From Haloplanus ruber (GTDB lineage: Archaea > Halobacteriota > Halobacteria > Halobacteriales > Haloferacaceae): a stretch of DNA of 64,000 bases. Position 1 is the first letter of the stretch. Each line of letters starts with the position of its first letter. A model generated the notes under the pieces. It was not told the DNA's origin and made no database searches. It saw nothing but the letters and a program-made list of their open reading frames with translations. The DNA is taken from the NCBI RefSeq assembly GCF_024494725.1, contig NZ_JANHDK010000001.1, positions 682,001 through 746,000 of the forward strand. Reading direction: 5' to 3'. This document shows, one piece after another, positions 9,403-18,102 of this stretch. The position numbers were made by a program, and so were the translations under genes.

Positions 9403-9639
9403 GTGCGCCGTTCGGCGCCCGACGACACGACGGTCTACATCGACCGGGCGGCCCCCGACCGCGGCACCCACGGCCCCTTTTTCATCGCTTACTGCACTTC
9501 CGAACGCGACCGTCCGTGGGGATATCTCTGTGGCAACTGCGACGCCTTCGACACCGCCATGGACACCATGGGACGGATCGAATGCAACGCCTGCGGAAAT
9601 CTCCGGAAACCGGATCGCTGGGACGCCGCCCACGAGTGA
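9403..9639 (+). CDS. DUF5816-like small zinc-ribbon protein
   Basis: A 78-residue protein with two CxxC pairs (CGNC and CNAC), predicted to bind one zinc. The pattern of a GPFF-I-Y strand, YLCGNCDAFDTAMDTMGRI and the WDAAHE tail resembles a haloarchaeal family that I recall as DUF5816; that name is from memory. GTG at 9403 is preferred because it avoids a 29-bp overlap with the IscA gene; a GTG at 9364 is also in frame. Function unknown; cotranscription with the IscA-type gene is likely. Confidence 0.72.
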   Translation: MRRSAPDDTTVYIDRAAPDRGTHGPFFIAYCTSERDRPWGYLCGNCDAFDTAMDTMGRIECNACGNLRKPDRWDAAHE

Positions 9640-9658
9640 CTCCTTACCGTGACAACAC

Positions 9659-9664
9659 TTATCA
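9659..9664 (+). promoter_or_regulatory. TATA element of the following small gene
   Basis: TTATCA 26-31 bp upstream of the ATG at 9690. It decides the start of this gene, because the reading frame is open for another 58 codons upstream. Confidence 0.6.
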
Positions 9665-9689
9665 TCCGACCCGCCGTAGTAGAGGGTAC

Positions 9690-10034
9690 ATGGCCCCTGT
9701 TACCATGCCACCCGTCGAAGAGGCCCGACGGATCTTCCGTCGCCTCGGCTACTCCGTCGACGGCGACGGGACCGATCTTCGGGCCGAGCGAAAGTGGCGA
9801 ACCGTCCACGTGACCGCACTCGACGCCGATGAGGCGTCCGCGCCGCGACAGTTGCGCGCGGACGGCGGCCGATCCGAATATCACCTCCGCTGTTTCGTCA
9901 CGTGGATGGAATCCGCAGGGACGCTCCGCGACCGACTCGCGGGGCTCGATCCGAACTACGAGTGGGCGGTCATCGGCGTCGACGCCGAGGATGACGACTA
10001 CACGGTCGTCGACCGCGTCGAAACGGCGGCGTAG
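9690..10034 (+). CDS. Conserved haloarchaeal protein of unknown function
   Basis: A 114-residue acidic soluble protein. It starts with a short PVEEARRIFRRLGY helix and alternates predicted strands (RKWRTVHVTAL, YHLRCFVTW, YEWAVIGVD), suggesting a small alpha/beta fold. It may belong to a haloarchaeal DUF (DUF7116 from memory, not verified). No catalytic motif seen. The start is supported by the TATA element 26-31 bp upstream. It lies between the DUF5816-like gene and the MscS-type channel on the same strand. Confidence 0.7.
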   Translation: MAPVTMPPVEEARRIFRRLGYSVDGDGTDLRAERKWRTVHVTALDADEASAPRQLRADGGRSEYHLRCFVTWMESAGTLRDRLAGLDPNYEWAVIGVDAEDDDYTVVDRVETAA

Positions 10035-10075
10035 TCGCGCCGCACCTTTACCTTCCTCGCCCCCGCCCGTAGGAT

Positions 10076-10627
10076 ATGGCCGAGTTCGTCTTCCAGTCCG
10101 CCCTCGTTCGGCGGGCGCTCGTCGCGTTCATCGAGCGCCTCGTCAACACGCTGCCGACCGTCATCACGGGCGTGGTTTTTCTCATCTTGGCGGCGCTTCT
10201 CGTCAAACTCGTCCTCGTGGTCCTGAACGCGGTGCTCGCCCGAACGATGCGCGGGCAGTCGCCCGTCTACCGACAGTTCCTGACGACGGTCGTCGCCGTC
10301 TTCCTCTGGTTCGGCGTCGGCCTCTCGACGCTTTCGGTGGTGGGACTGGAAGGCATCGCCGCCTCGCTCGGCACCGCCGCCGGCTTCGTGGCGCTCGGTG
10401 TCTCCTACGCCACCAGCGACATGATCGCCGACGCCGTCGCCGGAATCTATCTGCTTCGCGACCCCGACTTCGAGGCCGGCGACACCGTCCGCGTCGGCGA
10501 CATGGAGGGGGTCGTCCGGTCCATCGAACTCCGGAAGACCCGCTTCGGCGTCGACGGCGACGTCGTCGTCCGCGGAAACGCCGATATCGAGGCTCGTTGG
10601 ACGAAAGTCGGCGGCGAGCGGGGCTGA
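10076..10627 (+). CDS. Short MscS-type mechanosensitive channel protein
   Basis: A 183-residue protein with three hydrophobic segments (about residues 28-52, 68-88 and 92-112) and then the MscS beta domain (FEAGDTVRVGDMEGVVRSIE, about 137-156). The pore-lining helix is alanine/glycine-rich, as in MscS. The protein stops right after the beta domain, so the C-terminal alpha/beta vestibule of full-length MscS (about 280 residues) is missing. It probably still forms an osmotic release channel. CTTTACC at 10046-10052 is a TATA candidate 24-30 bp before the ATG. Confidence 0.85.
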   Translation: MAEFVFQSALVRRALVAFIERLVNTLPTVITGVVFLILAALLVKLVLVVLNAVLARTMRGQSPVYRQFLTTVVAVFLWFGVGLSTLSVVGLEGIAASLGTAAGFVALGVSYATSDMIADAVAGIYLLRDPDFEAGDTVRVGDMEGVVRSIELRKTRFGVDGDVVVRGNADIEARWTKVGGERG

Positions 10628-10670
10628 CACCGGCGATTCTGTGCGGTCCGTTGTCACGTCGCCCGCGCAC

Positions 10671-10676
10671 TTTATA
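10671..10676 (+). promoter_or_regulatory. TATA element before the DUF457-like gene
   Basis: TTTATA located 24-29 bp upstream of the ATG at 10700, the spacing expected for a haloarchaeal leaderless promoter. Confidence 0.6.
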
Positions 10677-10699
10677 GTCGCGCCGCGAGAAATTAGGTC

Positions 10700-11653
10700 A
10701 TGTTCGTGGGTCACGCCGCCGTCGCGTTCGCCATCGTCGCGGGCGTCGCGGTTGGTCGCGGCTGGACCGCGGAGCGAGCCCTCACCGTCGGCCTGCTGGC
10801 GGGAGCGTTCGCTTCGCTTCCCGACGTCGACATCGCGTACGCCCTCGTGGGTGTCGTGTCCGCCGCGAGCGGCGACGCCTTGACCCTCGCGTCCGCGTTC
10901 TGGTCGACGGGCAACCTCGTTCACCGCACGGTCACCCACTCGCTGGTGCTCGCCCCGCCGGTCGCCCTCGTCGCGGCGCTCGCCGGCCCGTCCCGTCGGG
11001 CCACTCGACTCGTCGCCCTCACCCTCGGTGTCGGCGTCGTCGCCCTCGCTTTGACCGTGAGCGGACCGCTCGGGGCCGTCGTCACCGTGCCTTTCGTCCT
11101 CGGCGCGGCGGCCATCGGAATCCTCGCACGTCGGTACACCGACCTCCCTCCGGCGACGGTGTTCGCCGTCGGGGTGGTCGGTCTCGTCTCCCACCCCTTC
11201 GGTGACCTCGTGACGGGCGAACCGCCGGCGATGCTCTATCCCTTCGAGACGGCGCTCGTGACCGACCGACTCGTCCTCGCGGCCGACCCGACTCTCCACC
11301 TGCTCGCGGCGTTCGGAGTCGAACTCGCGACCATCTGGGCGGCCGTCGCCGTCGCCGGCGCCGCGACCGGTCTTCGGCCCCGGACTGCCGTGTCCCCGCG
11401 GGCCACCCTCGGCGCAGGCTACGCGGCGAGTATCCTCCTCATCCCGGCGCCGACGCTCGATCTGTCCTACCCGTTCGTGTTCTCGGTGCTCGGGGTCGGC
11501 CTCGTCGGCGCCCTGCCGACGGTGCGTCTGGTCGGCACCGCCGACAGACCGACCGTCGAACCGCCCGGGTGGCTCCCCGCCCTCCTGACCGGCCTGTCGG
11601 CAATCACGGTCGCGTGGCTAGCCTACACCGTTGCCTACGTAGTCGTCGGGTGA
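10700..11653 (+). CDS. DUF457/YdjM-type membrane-bound metal-dependent hydrolase
   Basis: A 317-residue protein with eight or more hydrophobic segments. Conserved polar motifs sit at helix ends: FVGHAAVAFA at the N-terminus, SLPDVD near residue 40, HRTVTHSL near 75 and SHPFGDLVTGE near 175. This His/Asp arrangement is typical of YdjM/DUF457 proteins, which are thought to be metal-dependent membrane hydrolases of unknown substrate. It is convergent with idsA, 21 bp apart. Confidence 0.83.
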   Translation: MFVGHAAVAFAIVAGVAVGRGWTAERALTVGLLAGAFASLPDVDIAYALVGVVSAASGDALTLASAFWSTGNLVHRTVTHSLVLAPPVALVAALAGPSRRATRLVALTLGVGVVALALTVSGPLGAVVTVPFVLGAAAIGILARRYTDLPPATVFAVGVVGLVSHPFGDLVTGEPPAMLYPFETALVTDRLVLAADPTLHLLAAFGVELATIWAAVAVAGAATGLRPRTAVSPRATLGAGYAASILLIPAPTLDLSYPFVFSVLGVGLVGALPTVRLVGTADRPTVEPPGWLPALLTGLSAITVAWLAYTVAYVVVG

Positions 11654-11674
11654 CCGAAACGGAGATACGGCGGC

Positions 11675-12721
11675 TCAGTAGCCCCGCGAGATGAGATACT
11701 CGGCGAGGTCCTCGAGAAGGGATCGGGCCTCGTTGTCGGGGAGGGCATCGAGGTCGGCCTTGCTCTGCTCGACGAGCGAGCGGGCCTTCTCGCGGGCGTA
11801 CTCGATGCTTCCCGCCTCGTGGAGCGTCTCGACTGCCGACTCGACGGCCTCGTCGGTGAGCGACTCGGCGTCCTCGGCGTCGACCAGTCCGTCCACGTCG
11901 ACCCCCTGTTGTCGGGCGTGAAGGGTAATGAGCGTCTCCTTGTTTTCGACGAGGTCAGACCCGCGCTGTTTGCCGAGATGCTTCGACGGGACTGTCAGAT
12001 CGAGGACGTCGTCCTGGATCTGAAACGCGGTCCCGGAGTGGATGCCGTAGTCGGAGAGCGCGTCGACGACCGCCTCGTCGGCGCCGAGCAGGATCCCCGG
12101 TGTCGCCGCCGCGTCGCCGTACAACACGGCGGTCTTCGACTCGATCATCTCTAGGTACTCCTCGGGCAACACCTCGGTTCGGTGTTCGAACTCGACGTCG
12201 AGGGCCTGCCCCTCGCAGATGCGCGTACAGGTGTTCGCGAGCATCCGCATCGCCTCGAGAGCGTTCGCGGGGGCCGCTCCCGTCTCGGCCATGATCTCGA
12301 AGGCCGTCGAGTAGAGCGTATCTCCCGCTAGAATGGCGGTATCGACGTCGTAGGCCTCGTGGACGGCCGGCACCCCGCGCCGGAGCGCGTCGTCGTCCAT
12401 GATGTCGTCGTGGATGAGGGTGAACGACTGGATGACTTCGAGGCTCAGCGCCCCGGCCATCACGTCCACCTCGCCGCCATCGAGCGCGGGAAACTGCCGG
12501 TAGTCGACGGAGAGCGGGGGCACGTCTGCGATGGCCTCGGCGACGAGCAGTGACACCGTCGGTCGGAGTCGCTTCCCGCCTGCCTTCAGCAGGTACCGTG
12601 AGGCCTCCCAGAGCCGTTCGGGCTCTACGAGTGGGAGGTCCTCGTCCAAGGCTGCGTTGACACGCTCGCGGCGCTCGCGAACTGCCGCGAGCACCCGCTC
12701 TTCCGTCGAGTCGGTCGTCAT
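11675..12721 (-). CDS. idsA: Prenyl diphosphate synthase (GGPP synthase family)
   Basis: A 348-residue trans-prenyltransferase with the first aspartate-rich motif DDIMDDD (residues 105-111) and the second, QIQDDVLDL (about 235), plus KAGGKRLRP near the N-terminus. It condenses IPP with allylic diphosphates to give the C20/C25 chains of archaeal ether lipids. The exact chain length cannot be read here, although small residues (S-F-T-L) just before the first motif leave room for elongation. Its ATG overlaps the stop of the RNase J gene by 4 bp (ATGA), so the two are a translationally coupled operon. Confidence 0.93.
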   Translation of the reverse strand: MTTDSTEERVLAAVRERRERVNAALDEDLPLVEPERLWEASRYLLKAGGKRLRPTVSLLVAEAIADVPPLSVDYRQFPALDGGEVDVMAGALSLEVIQSFTLIHDDIMDDDALRRGVPAVHEAYDVDTAILAGDTLYSTAFEIMAETGAAPANALEAMRMLANTCTRICEGQALDVEFEHRTEVLPEEYLEMIESKTAVLYGDAAATPGILLGADEAVVDALSDYGIHSGTAFQIQDDVLDLTVPSKHLGKQRGSDLVENKETLITLHARQQGVDVDGLVDAEDAESLTDEAVESAVETLHEAGSIEYAREKARSLVEQSKADLDALPDNEARSLLEDLAEYLISRGY

Positions 12722-14070
12722 TCCACCAGCTGGATCATGTTGCCGTTGCGCGTGACGTGCAGGTCACGGCCCAGGGCGTAGCCCTGACTCTCACACAGGT
12801 CGACGTAGGGGGCGAACCCTTCGAGGTCCTGGTGGGCGGGAACGATGTGCTGGGGCTGGAGAGCGTCGAGCATCTCGTAGTGACCCTCCTGGCGGAGGTG
12901 CCCCGAGACATGGATGTCGTCGTAGATGCGCGCGCCCTGCATCCGGAGCAGCCGCTCGGACTGGTAACGCTGGCCCTCGTTGGTCGGCTCGGGGATCACC
13001 CGTGCCGAGAACAGCACCTTGTCCCCGTCGTCCAGTTCGTAGGGCGTCTCGCCACGGCCCATCCGCGTCAGCATCGCCCGCGGTTCTCCCTGGTGGCCCG
13101 TGACGATGGGCAGGTAGTTCTCCTTGCCCTCCTTCATGATCCGCTTGAACGTGCGGTCGACGGACTTCCGGTGGCCGTACATCCCCAGATCCTCGGGGAA
13201 GTCGACGAAGTCCAAGCGCTCGGCGGTGCCCGAGTACTTCTCCATCGAGCGGCCGAGGAGGACCGGCTGACGGCCGATATCCTTGGCGAACTCGACGAGG
13301 CTGGTGACCCGTGCGATGTGGGAACTGAACGTCGTGGCGACGATTCCCCCGTCGTAGTCCTCGACGGAGTACATCACGTCTCGAAGGTGCTTCCGGGCGA
13401 CGGACTCGCTCGGCGTTCGGCCCTTCGATCCGGCGTTCGTGCAGTCCTCGATGTAACAGAGGACACCCTCACCCTCACGACCGATCTCACGGAACCGCTT
13501 CATGTCGATCGGGTCGCCGATCACCGGCGTGTGGTCCATCCGCTTGTCCAACCCGTAGACGACCGACCCCTCCGGCGTGTGGAGGACCGGGTTGATCGCG
13601 TCGATGATCGAGTGGGTGACGTTCACGAACTCCAGTTCGACCGACCCGGAGTCACCGATGGACATCGTCTCGCCCGCGTCCATCTTCACCAGATCGTTGT
13701 CGACGTTGAACTTGTTCTCGCCCTGCACCTGCTGTTTCACCAGTTCGATGGTAAAGGGCGTCGCGACGACGGGGGCGTCGTACCGGTGGGCGAGTTTCGA
13801 GATGGCGCCGATGTGGTCGAGGTGCCCGTGGGTCGGAACGATTGCCTGGACGTCCCCTTCGAGGTCACTCATCACCCGGTCGTCGGGGATAGCGCCCATG
13901 TCGATCAGGTCGAGACTGTGCATCTGTTCGGTTTCGACGTTGTCGTGGATCAGTACCTGCGAGAGGTTCAGACCCATGTCGAAGACGACGACGTCGTCGC
14001 CGGCGCGGACGGCAGTCATCTGCCGACCGACTTCCTCGTAGCCGCCAATGGTTGCGATTTCGATTTCCAT
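12718..14070 (-). CDS. rnj: Archaeal ribonuclease J
   Basis: A 450-residue metallo-beta-lactamase/beta-CASP nuclease. Motif 2, THGHLDHIG, is near residue 85; later come [14 protein letters not shown] and [10 protein letters not shown], the beta-CASP and metal-binding segments typical of RNase J. Archaeal RNase J is a 5'-3' exonuclease in RNA turnover, in places with tRNA or rRNA trimming roles. The ATG at 14070 gives the conserved [10 protein letters not shown] start; an ATG three codons upstream is possible. Downstream idsA overlaps by 4 bp. It is preceded by an unusually long, hairpin-rich leader (14071-14210). Confidence 0.93.
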   Translation of the reverse strand: MEIEIATIGGYEEVGRQMTAVRAGDDVVVFDMGLNLSQVLIHDNVETEQMHSLDLIDMGAIPDDRVMSDLEGDVQAIVPTHGHLDHIGAISKLAHRYDAPVVATPFTIELVKQQVQGENKFNVDNDLVKMDAGETMSIGDSGSVELEFVNVTHSIIDAINPVLHTPEGSVVYGLDKRMDHTPVIGDPIDMKRFREIGREGEGVLCYIEDCTNAGSKGRTPSESVARKHLRDVMYSVEDYDGGIVATTFSSHIARVTSLVEFAKDIGRQPVLLGRSMEKYSGTAERLDFVDFPEDLGMYGHRKSVDRTFKRIMKEGKENYLPIVTGHQGEPRAMLTRMGRGETPYELDDGDKVLFSARVIPEPTNEGQRYQSERLLRMQGARIYDDIHVSGHLRQEGHYEMLDALQPQHIVPAHQDLEGFAPYVDLCESQGYALGRDLHVTRNGNMIQLVE

Positions 14071-14210
14071 GGTTAGCATTGAAACGCCACGCGCGTGGCG
14101 GACCGCTCACTCAAATCCCGTCCTCGGGGGCCACCGGCCCCGGCGTCTTACAGCACGTCGGTCGCTGGTCCCCGCGTGCGGCCGCTGCCGCACTTGCCCG
14201 CGGGTCGTTG
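14071..14210 (-). other. Structured 5' leader of the RNase J-idsA operon
   Basis: A non-coding stretch between the likely promoter and the RNase J start. It can form three hairpins. A perfect 16-bp palindrome CGCCACGCGCGTGGCG lies at 14085-14100, only 15 bp before the ATG. A GGGGCC/GGCCCC stem with a 3-nt loop is at 14127-14141. A longer nested stem is at 14171-14204 (GTGCGG/CCGCAC flanked by CCCGCG/CGCGGG). The leader length assumes transcription starts about 25 bp after the TATA candidate. Known relatives not recognised. Confidence 0.5.
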
Positions 14211-14233
14211 GTACGAGCCACTACACACCGGGG

Positions 14234-14241
14234 TGATAAAA
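14234..14241 (-). promoter_or_regulatory. TATA candidate for the RNase J operon
   Basis: On the minus strand this reads TTTTATCA. It lies about 165 bp upstream of the RNase J start, implying a transcript leader of about 140 nt rather than the leaderless arrangement seen for most neighbours. It is immediately downstream of the HAD phosphatase stop. Confidence 0.5.
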
Positions 14242-14268
14242 ACTACGTGGGTCCGCTCCGCGGCCGCA

Positions 14269-14835
14269 CTACCGCTCGGCGGGGACACCGTCACCGTCGG
14301 CCACGGTGTCGGCCCACGCGAAGGCGACGCCCGCACGCTCGGCGGTCACGGCGTCGCGTTCGGAGTCGCCGACGAACAGCGTCGTCTCAGGGTCGGCTCC
14401 GAGACGGTCGACGGTCGCCAGCAACGGCGCCGGATCGGGTTTGTGTGTCGTCACCGAATCCCGCCCGACGACGGCCCCGACGTGGGCAGACAAGTCGTGG
14501 CGGTCGAGCGCCAGCCGACAGGCCGACTCGGCGTTGAGCGAACAGACGCCGACCGGTCGGTCGCGGTGCGGGAGACGGTCGGCGAGAGGGAGACGGATGG
14601 AGCGCTCGGCGCCCTGTCGCTCGTGGGCCGCGAGGATCGACTCCAGTTTCTCCCCGAGGCCGTGTTCGGGCGCGACTTCGAGCAACGACCAGAGGTCGGC
14701 GTCGGCGTCGACGCCCGCGTCGGCGAAGACTGCCGTCGCCTCCTCGGCGGCGGCCTTCCAGTTGACCGCCAGTCTGACCAGTGTCCCGTCGAGGTCGTAG
14801 ACGATGGCGCCGTAGTCGTCGATACGGGTGCTCAC
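14269..14835 (-). CDS. HAD-family phosphatase
   Basis: A 188-residue haloacid dehalogenase hydrolase with all four motifs: the nucleophile aspartates in YDLDGTLV, CSLNAES as motif II, the lysine in THKPDPAPL, and GDSERDAVTAERAG as the metal-binding acidic motif. The cap is of the small helical type, as in phosphoglycolate phosphatase-like enzymes. Substrate unknown. The start is GTG at 14835, just before VSTRIDDYGAIVYD; no ATG fits. It is divergent from the PGF-CTERM protein gene. Confidence 0.88.
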   Translation of the reverse strand: MSTRIDDYGAIVYDLDGTLVRLAVNWKAAAEEATAVFADAGVDADADLWSLLEVAPEHGLGEKLESILAAHERQGAERSIRLPLADRLPHRDRPVGVCSLNAESACRLALDRHDLSAHVGAVVGRDSVTTHKPDPAPLLATVDRLGADPETTLFVGDSERDAVTAERAGVAFAWADTVADGDGVPAER

Positions 14836-15006
14836 GCCTTGCGATACGCGTCCCCGGATAATGGCGTCTTCGGTCGCCACGGTCGTGCGACGGCAACGGC
14901 TCCCGTCACCCCCCTGTTCGGGGCGCGCTGGATAGCCGGCTCTGTGCCGACGGCCGCCGTGGACCCTGCCACGAGCTATTTGTTGTCGGGTGTCGTACAC
15001 GTTCTC

Positions 15007-16227
15007 ATGTTCCGTCCCCCCACGGTCCTGAGCGCTGTTCTGGTCCTCGTGCTCGTCGCCCCGGTCGCCCCGGTCACAGCCCAGTCCGGCGATACGGTCA
15101 CCCTGACGATTACCGTCCGCGACACCGACGGCGACCCCGTTAGCGACACCGACCTCGACGCGACGTGGGAGGACGGGTCGACGACGGCCACGACCGCAGC
15201 CAACGGCAAGGCGTTCGTGGACGCGCCCACCGGTGCCACAGTCGAGATTGCCGTCACACACCCACGGTACGTCCGCAACTCGCCGTACGTCGTCGAGTCG
15301 GCGAGCGAAACGGACGTGGAGATCGACGTGTACCGGAAGAGTACCGTCCGCTTGGAAGTGAGCGACGACGACGGCTCGGTGGCCGACGCGTCGGTCGTGA
15401 TCGAACGAGGCGGACTGACCTACCAGACGGGGACCACCGGCTCGGACGGCGTCTTCGAGTCCGAGACGCTGGCGGCAGGGACGTACACCGTCGTCGTCAA
15501 CAAGCCCGGCTACTACACCCGCGAAAAGTCCCTCGAAATCGAGGGATCGATCACAAACCGGGTGGCACTCAGACGCGGATCGGTGTCGGTGAACGTCCGG
15601 GTCGTCGACCCCTACTTCGACCCGCCGGAGTCCGTCTCCGGGGCGACCGTCGCCTTCGGTGACGTCGCCACCGACCGAACAAACGCCAGCGGGAACGCAA
15701 CCCTGACCGCCCCGGTCAACACCGAGGCGACCCTGCGGGTGACCCGCGACGGCTATCGTACCGCCGAACGCGAGGTGACGGTCGGTGAGGACGCCGAGGA
15801 TGTCGCGGTCGACCTCTCGCGCACGCGGTCGATCACGCTGGAAGCCATAAACGAGCGGGTGGTAGCGGGCGAACGCACGGTTCTCCGGGCGACCAACGCC
15901 TACGGCGACGGCGCGGCGGTCGCGACGGTCGTTCTCGACGGGGAGCAGGTCGGCACCACCGACAGCGACGGCGAGGTCACGGTGCGGATCACCGACCCCG
16001 GCACACACACGCTCTACGTCACGAACGACGGCGTCCGGTCGAACGAGGTGCAGGTCGAAGCCATCGGCGACGACGAGGGCGCTACGACGCCGCCCGGCGC
16101 GACAGGGACAGAAGAGGCAGACCCCACGGCGACCGAACCGACGACGACGGGGACCAGCCCCGGGTTCGGAATTCTCACCGTCCTCGCCCTCCTCGCCGTT
16201 CTCGTCGTCGCGCTCCGGCGCCGCTAG
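15007..16227 (+). CDS. PGF-CTERM surface protein with carboxypeptidase-regulatory-like domains
   Basis: A 406-residue secreted protein. The signal peptide covers residues 1-25 (hydrophobic core, then APVTAQS). Two or three transthyretin-like beta-sandwich repeats follow, each with a TDGDP or SDGVF loop (residues about 30-105, 110-180 and 185-260), then another beta domain. A Thr-rich linker leads to the C-terminal SPGFGILTVLALLAVLVVAL plus an RRR cluster, a PGF-CTERM signal. Archaeosortase A is known to process such tails and attach the protein to a membrane lipid. Role on the cell surface unknown. The last 4 bp overlap the convergent AlaX gene. Confidence 0.87.
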   Translation: MFRPPTVLSAVLVLVLVAPVAPVTAQSGDTVTLTITVRDTDGDPVSDTDLDATWEDGSTTATTAANGKAFVDAPTGATVEIAVTHPRYVRNSPYVVESASETDVEIDVYRKSTVRLEVSDDDGSVADASVVIERGGLTYQTGTTGSDGVFESETLAAGTYTVVVNKPGYYTREKSLEIEGSITNRVALRRGSVSVNVRVVDPYFDPPESVSGATVAFGDVATDRTNASGNATLTAPVNTEATLRVTRDGYRTAEREVTVGEDAEDVAVDLSRTRSITLEAINERVVAGERTVLRATNAYGDGAAVATVVLDGEQVGTTDSDGEVTVRITDPGTHTLYVTNDGVRSNEVQVEAIGDDEGATTPPGATGTEEADPTATEPTTTGTSPGFGILTVLALLAVLVVALRRR

Positions 16228-17426
16228 GCGTCTCGCAGGGCCGCGACGACGTCGGCAGGGTCGGCGTCGAGGCCGCCCCCCTGAGCGAACGTCGGCCCGC
16301 CGCCGCCGCCACCACCGAACCGGTCGGTCACCCCGTCGACGACGTCGCCGGCATCCACGTCACCGGTCGTCGCGACGACCACGTACGGGGCCGGCCCCTC
16401 GCCGACGACGGCGAGGGCGTCGACGCCGTCGCCGACCCGCTCCTGTGCCGCCTCGCCGACCTCGTTGGGACCGAAGTCGGCGACGGTGCCGACCCGCCAG
16501 ACCGCCCCGTCGCGTTCGACCGTCGGGAGGGCGCCCAGTCGCGCGCCGAGCACCTCCGATTTGTACGCCGCCACCTCGGACGCGAGGTCGTCGCGTTCCG
16601 CCCGCAGCGCCGTGACCGCCTCGTCGAGGGCGGTGACGTTCGTATCGAGGTCGCGGGCGGCGTCGCGGGCGGCACGCCGGACCGTCGCCCGGCGGTCGAT
16701 GGCGCTTGGACCTACCGCGAACTCGACGCGCGTGAGTCCCTCTCCGGGGTTCGACCGGCCGAGAATCTCGACCGGCCCGATCTCGCGGGTGTTTCGGACG
16801 TGTGTGCCGCCACAGGCGGCCACGTCCCAGTCTTCGACCTCGACGAGGCGGACCGTATCGGCGCCGCTCATCACACCCTCCTCGGTCTTGGTGTTGAACG
16901 CCACCGCCTCGCGGTCGCGGGCCGCCTCGACCGGGACCTCCTCCCACGAGACGGGACGGGAGTCCCACACCGCACGGTTGGTGAGGCGTTCGAGTTCCAC
17001 CAGCACCGAATCGTCGATATCGGTCGTCGTCGCGAGGTCGACGCGGACCTTCTCCGCGTCGATATCGAACCCACCGTAGCCGAGGCCATCGAGGAGCCGC
17101 CGGCCCGCCCCATAGAGGAGGTGACTCGCCGTGTGGGCACGGGTGCAGTAGGTCCGGAACTCGTCGTCGATCACGCCGGCCACCTCGTCCCCGGGCGACA
17201 GGTCCGCGTCCGCGGCCAGGTGGTGTACCACACCCTCGTCGCCGGCCTGTACGTCCGTCACGGGGACGCCGGCGAGCGTGCCGCGGTCGGCCGGCTGGCC
17301 GCCGCTCTCGGCGTAGAAGTACGTCCGGTCGAGAACCACTGCACAACCCGTCTCACCGTCGGTCACGGCCGCGACGGTCGCCTCAAACTCCCGTACGTCG
17401 GGCTCGGCAGGAGCGCGCGTCTGCAT
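16224..17426 (-). CDS. alaX: AlaX-type alanyl-tRNA editing protein with C-Ala-like domain
   Basis: A 400-residue protein made of the AlaRS editing half without the synthetase. The editing domain has the zinc ligands HTASHLL (about residue 100) and CGGTH (about 195). A coiled segment (about 255-290) leads to a DHHA1/C-Ala domain ending in a glycine run and GPTFAQGGG, as at the AlaRS C-terminus. It hydrolyses tRNA-Ala mischarged with serine (or glycine). By length and the DHHA1 domain it is the AlaX-L type. Start at 17426 (MQTRAP). Confidence 0.92.
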   Translation of the reverse strand: MQTRAPAEPDVREFEATVAAVTDGETGCAVVLDRTYFYAESGGQPADRGTLAGVPVTDVQAGDEGVVHHLAADADLSPGDEVAGVIDDEFRTYCTRAHTASHLLYGAGRRLLDGLGYGGFDIDAEKVRVDLATTTDIDDSVLVELERLTNRAVWDSRPVSWEEVPVEAARDREAVAFNTKTEEGVMSGADTVRLVEVEDWDVAACGGTHVRNTREIGPVEILGRSNPGEGLTRVEFAVGPSAIDRRATVRRAARDAARDLDTNVTALDEAVTALRAERDDLASEVAAYKSEVLGARLGALPTVERDGAVWRVGTVADFGPNEVGEAAQERVGDGVDALAVVGEGPAPYVVVATTGDVDAGDVVDGVTDRFGGGGGGGPTFAQGGGLDADPADVVAALRDA

Positions 17427-17514
17427 GGGCAGGGGTCGGACGCCCAACCCATAAATCCGGTCGGCTCGCGTGCAGGGCGTCGGCCGCTCGGTGACCGCTG
17501 ACCTGCCAGGCCGC

Positions 17515-18054
17515 TCACTCGTCGACGATGTCGATCCCGAACCGTTCCTCGACGGCGCGGACGAGAGAGCCGCCCACGCCGGCGCTCGTCGCGCGTCCTT
17601 CCTCCAGCGCGTGGACGTCCGCCTCGTCGACGTCGAGTTCGTCGGCAACCTCCTCGACGGTGAGACCGGCGTCCTGACGGGCGGCCTCGATCCGCTCACC
17701 GTAGTCGGAGACGAGGTACGGGAGCCGGTCGGACTCGTAGTCGGTGCCCTCCTCCTCCCAGCGCTTCGTGTTGCTTCGGGCGGCGTCGTAGACGCGGGCG
17801 GTGTTCTGGGCGGCACGCTTCCGGCGATTTGGCTCGTCGGCGTCGGTTCGCGACCCCGAGCCGGAGCCGTCCGCTCCGGAGTGCGACCCTGACCCACGCC
17901 CCTCCGTCTCGCCGTGTGGCGCACACTCGGAACAGACGAGCAGGTTCGCACCCGCGACTGTCGCCTGTTCGAGTGACGACGTCTCGTGACCGCAGAGTTC
18001 GCAGGCGTCGCCGTCGTCCCCGCCACCGCCGGAGCCCGTAGAGTATTTTGCCAT
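17515..18054 (-). CDS. Multiprotein bridging factor 1 (MBF1)-type regulator
   Basis: A 179-residue protein. The N-terminal zinc ribbon has two cysteine pairs (CELCG and VCSEC) with the AGANLLVC strand typical of archaeal MBF1. A low-complexity acidic/Ser-Gly linker covers about residues 48-75. The C-terminal half (about 112-175) is a Cro/CI-type helix-turn-helix (YGERIEAARQDAGLTVEEVA). Archaeal MBF1 is thought to act in transcription or translation. Only 88 bp separate it from the AlaX gene on the same strand. Confidence 0.9.
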   Translation of the reverse strand: MAKYSTGSGGGGDDGDACELCGHETSSLEQATVAGANLLVCSECAPHGETEGRGSGSHSGADGSGSGSRTDADEPNRRKRAAQNTARVYDAARSNTKRWEEEGTDYESDRLPYLVSDYGERIEAARQDAGLTVEEVADELDVDEADVHALEEGRATSAGVGGSLVRAVEERFGIDIVDE

Positions 18055-18102
18055 ATCCGGTGTATCCGGTCGTCCTATTTCAACTCCCTGCCCGACCGGC
18101 CG

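Noticed and set aside
12757-14076. 439-codon open frame antisense to RNase J
   Set aside because: Val/Asp/Arg/Leu-biased shadow of a highly conserved nuclease gene; no domain visible.
14105-14140. tRNA-like CTCAAATCCC followed by CCA in the RNase J leader
   Set aside because: The loop lacks T54 and no T-stem or anticodon arm can be built around it.
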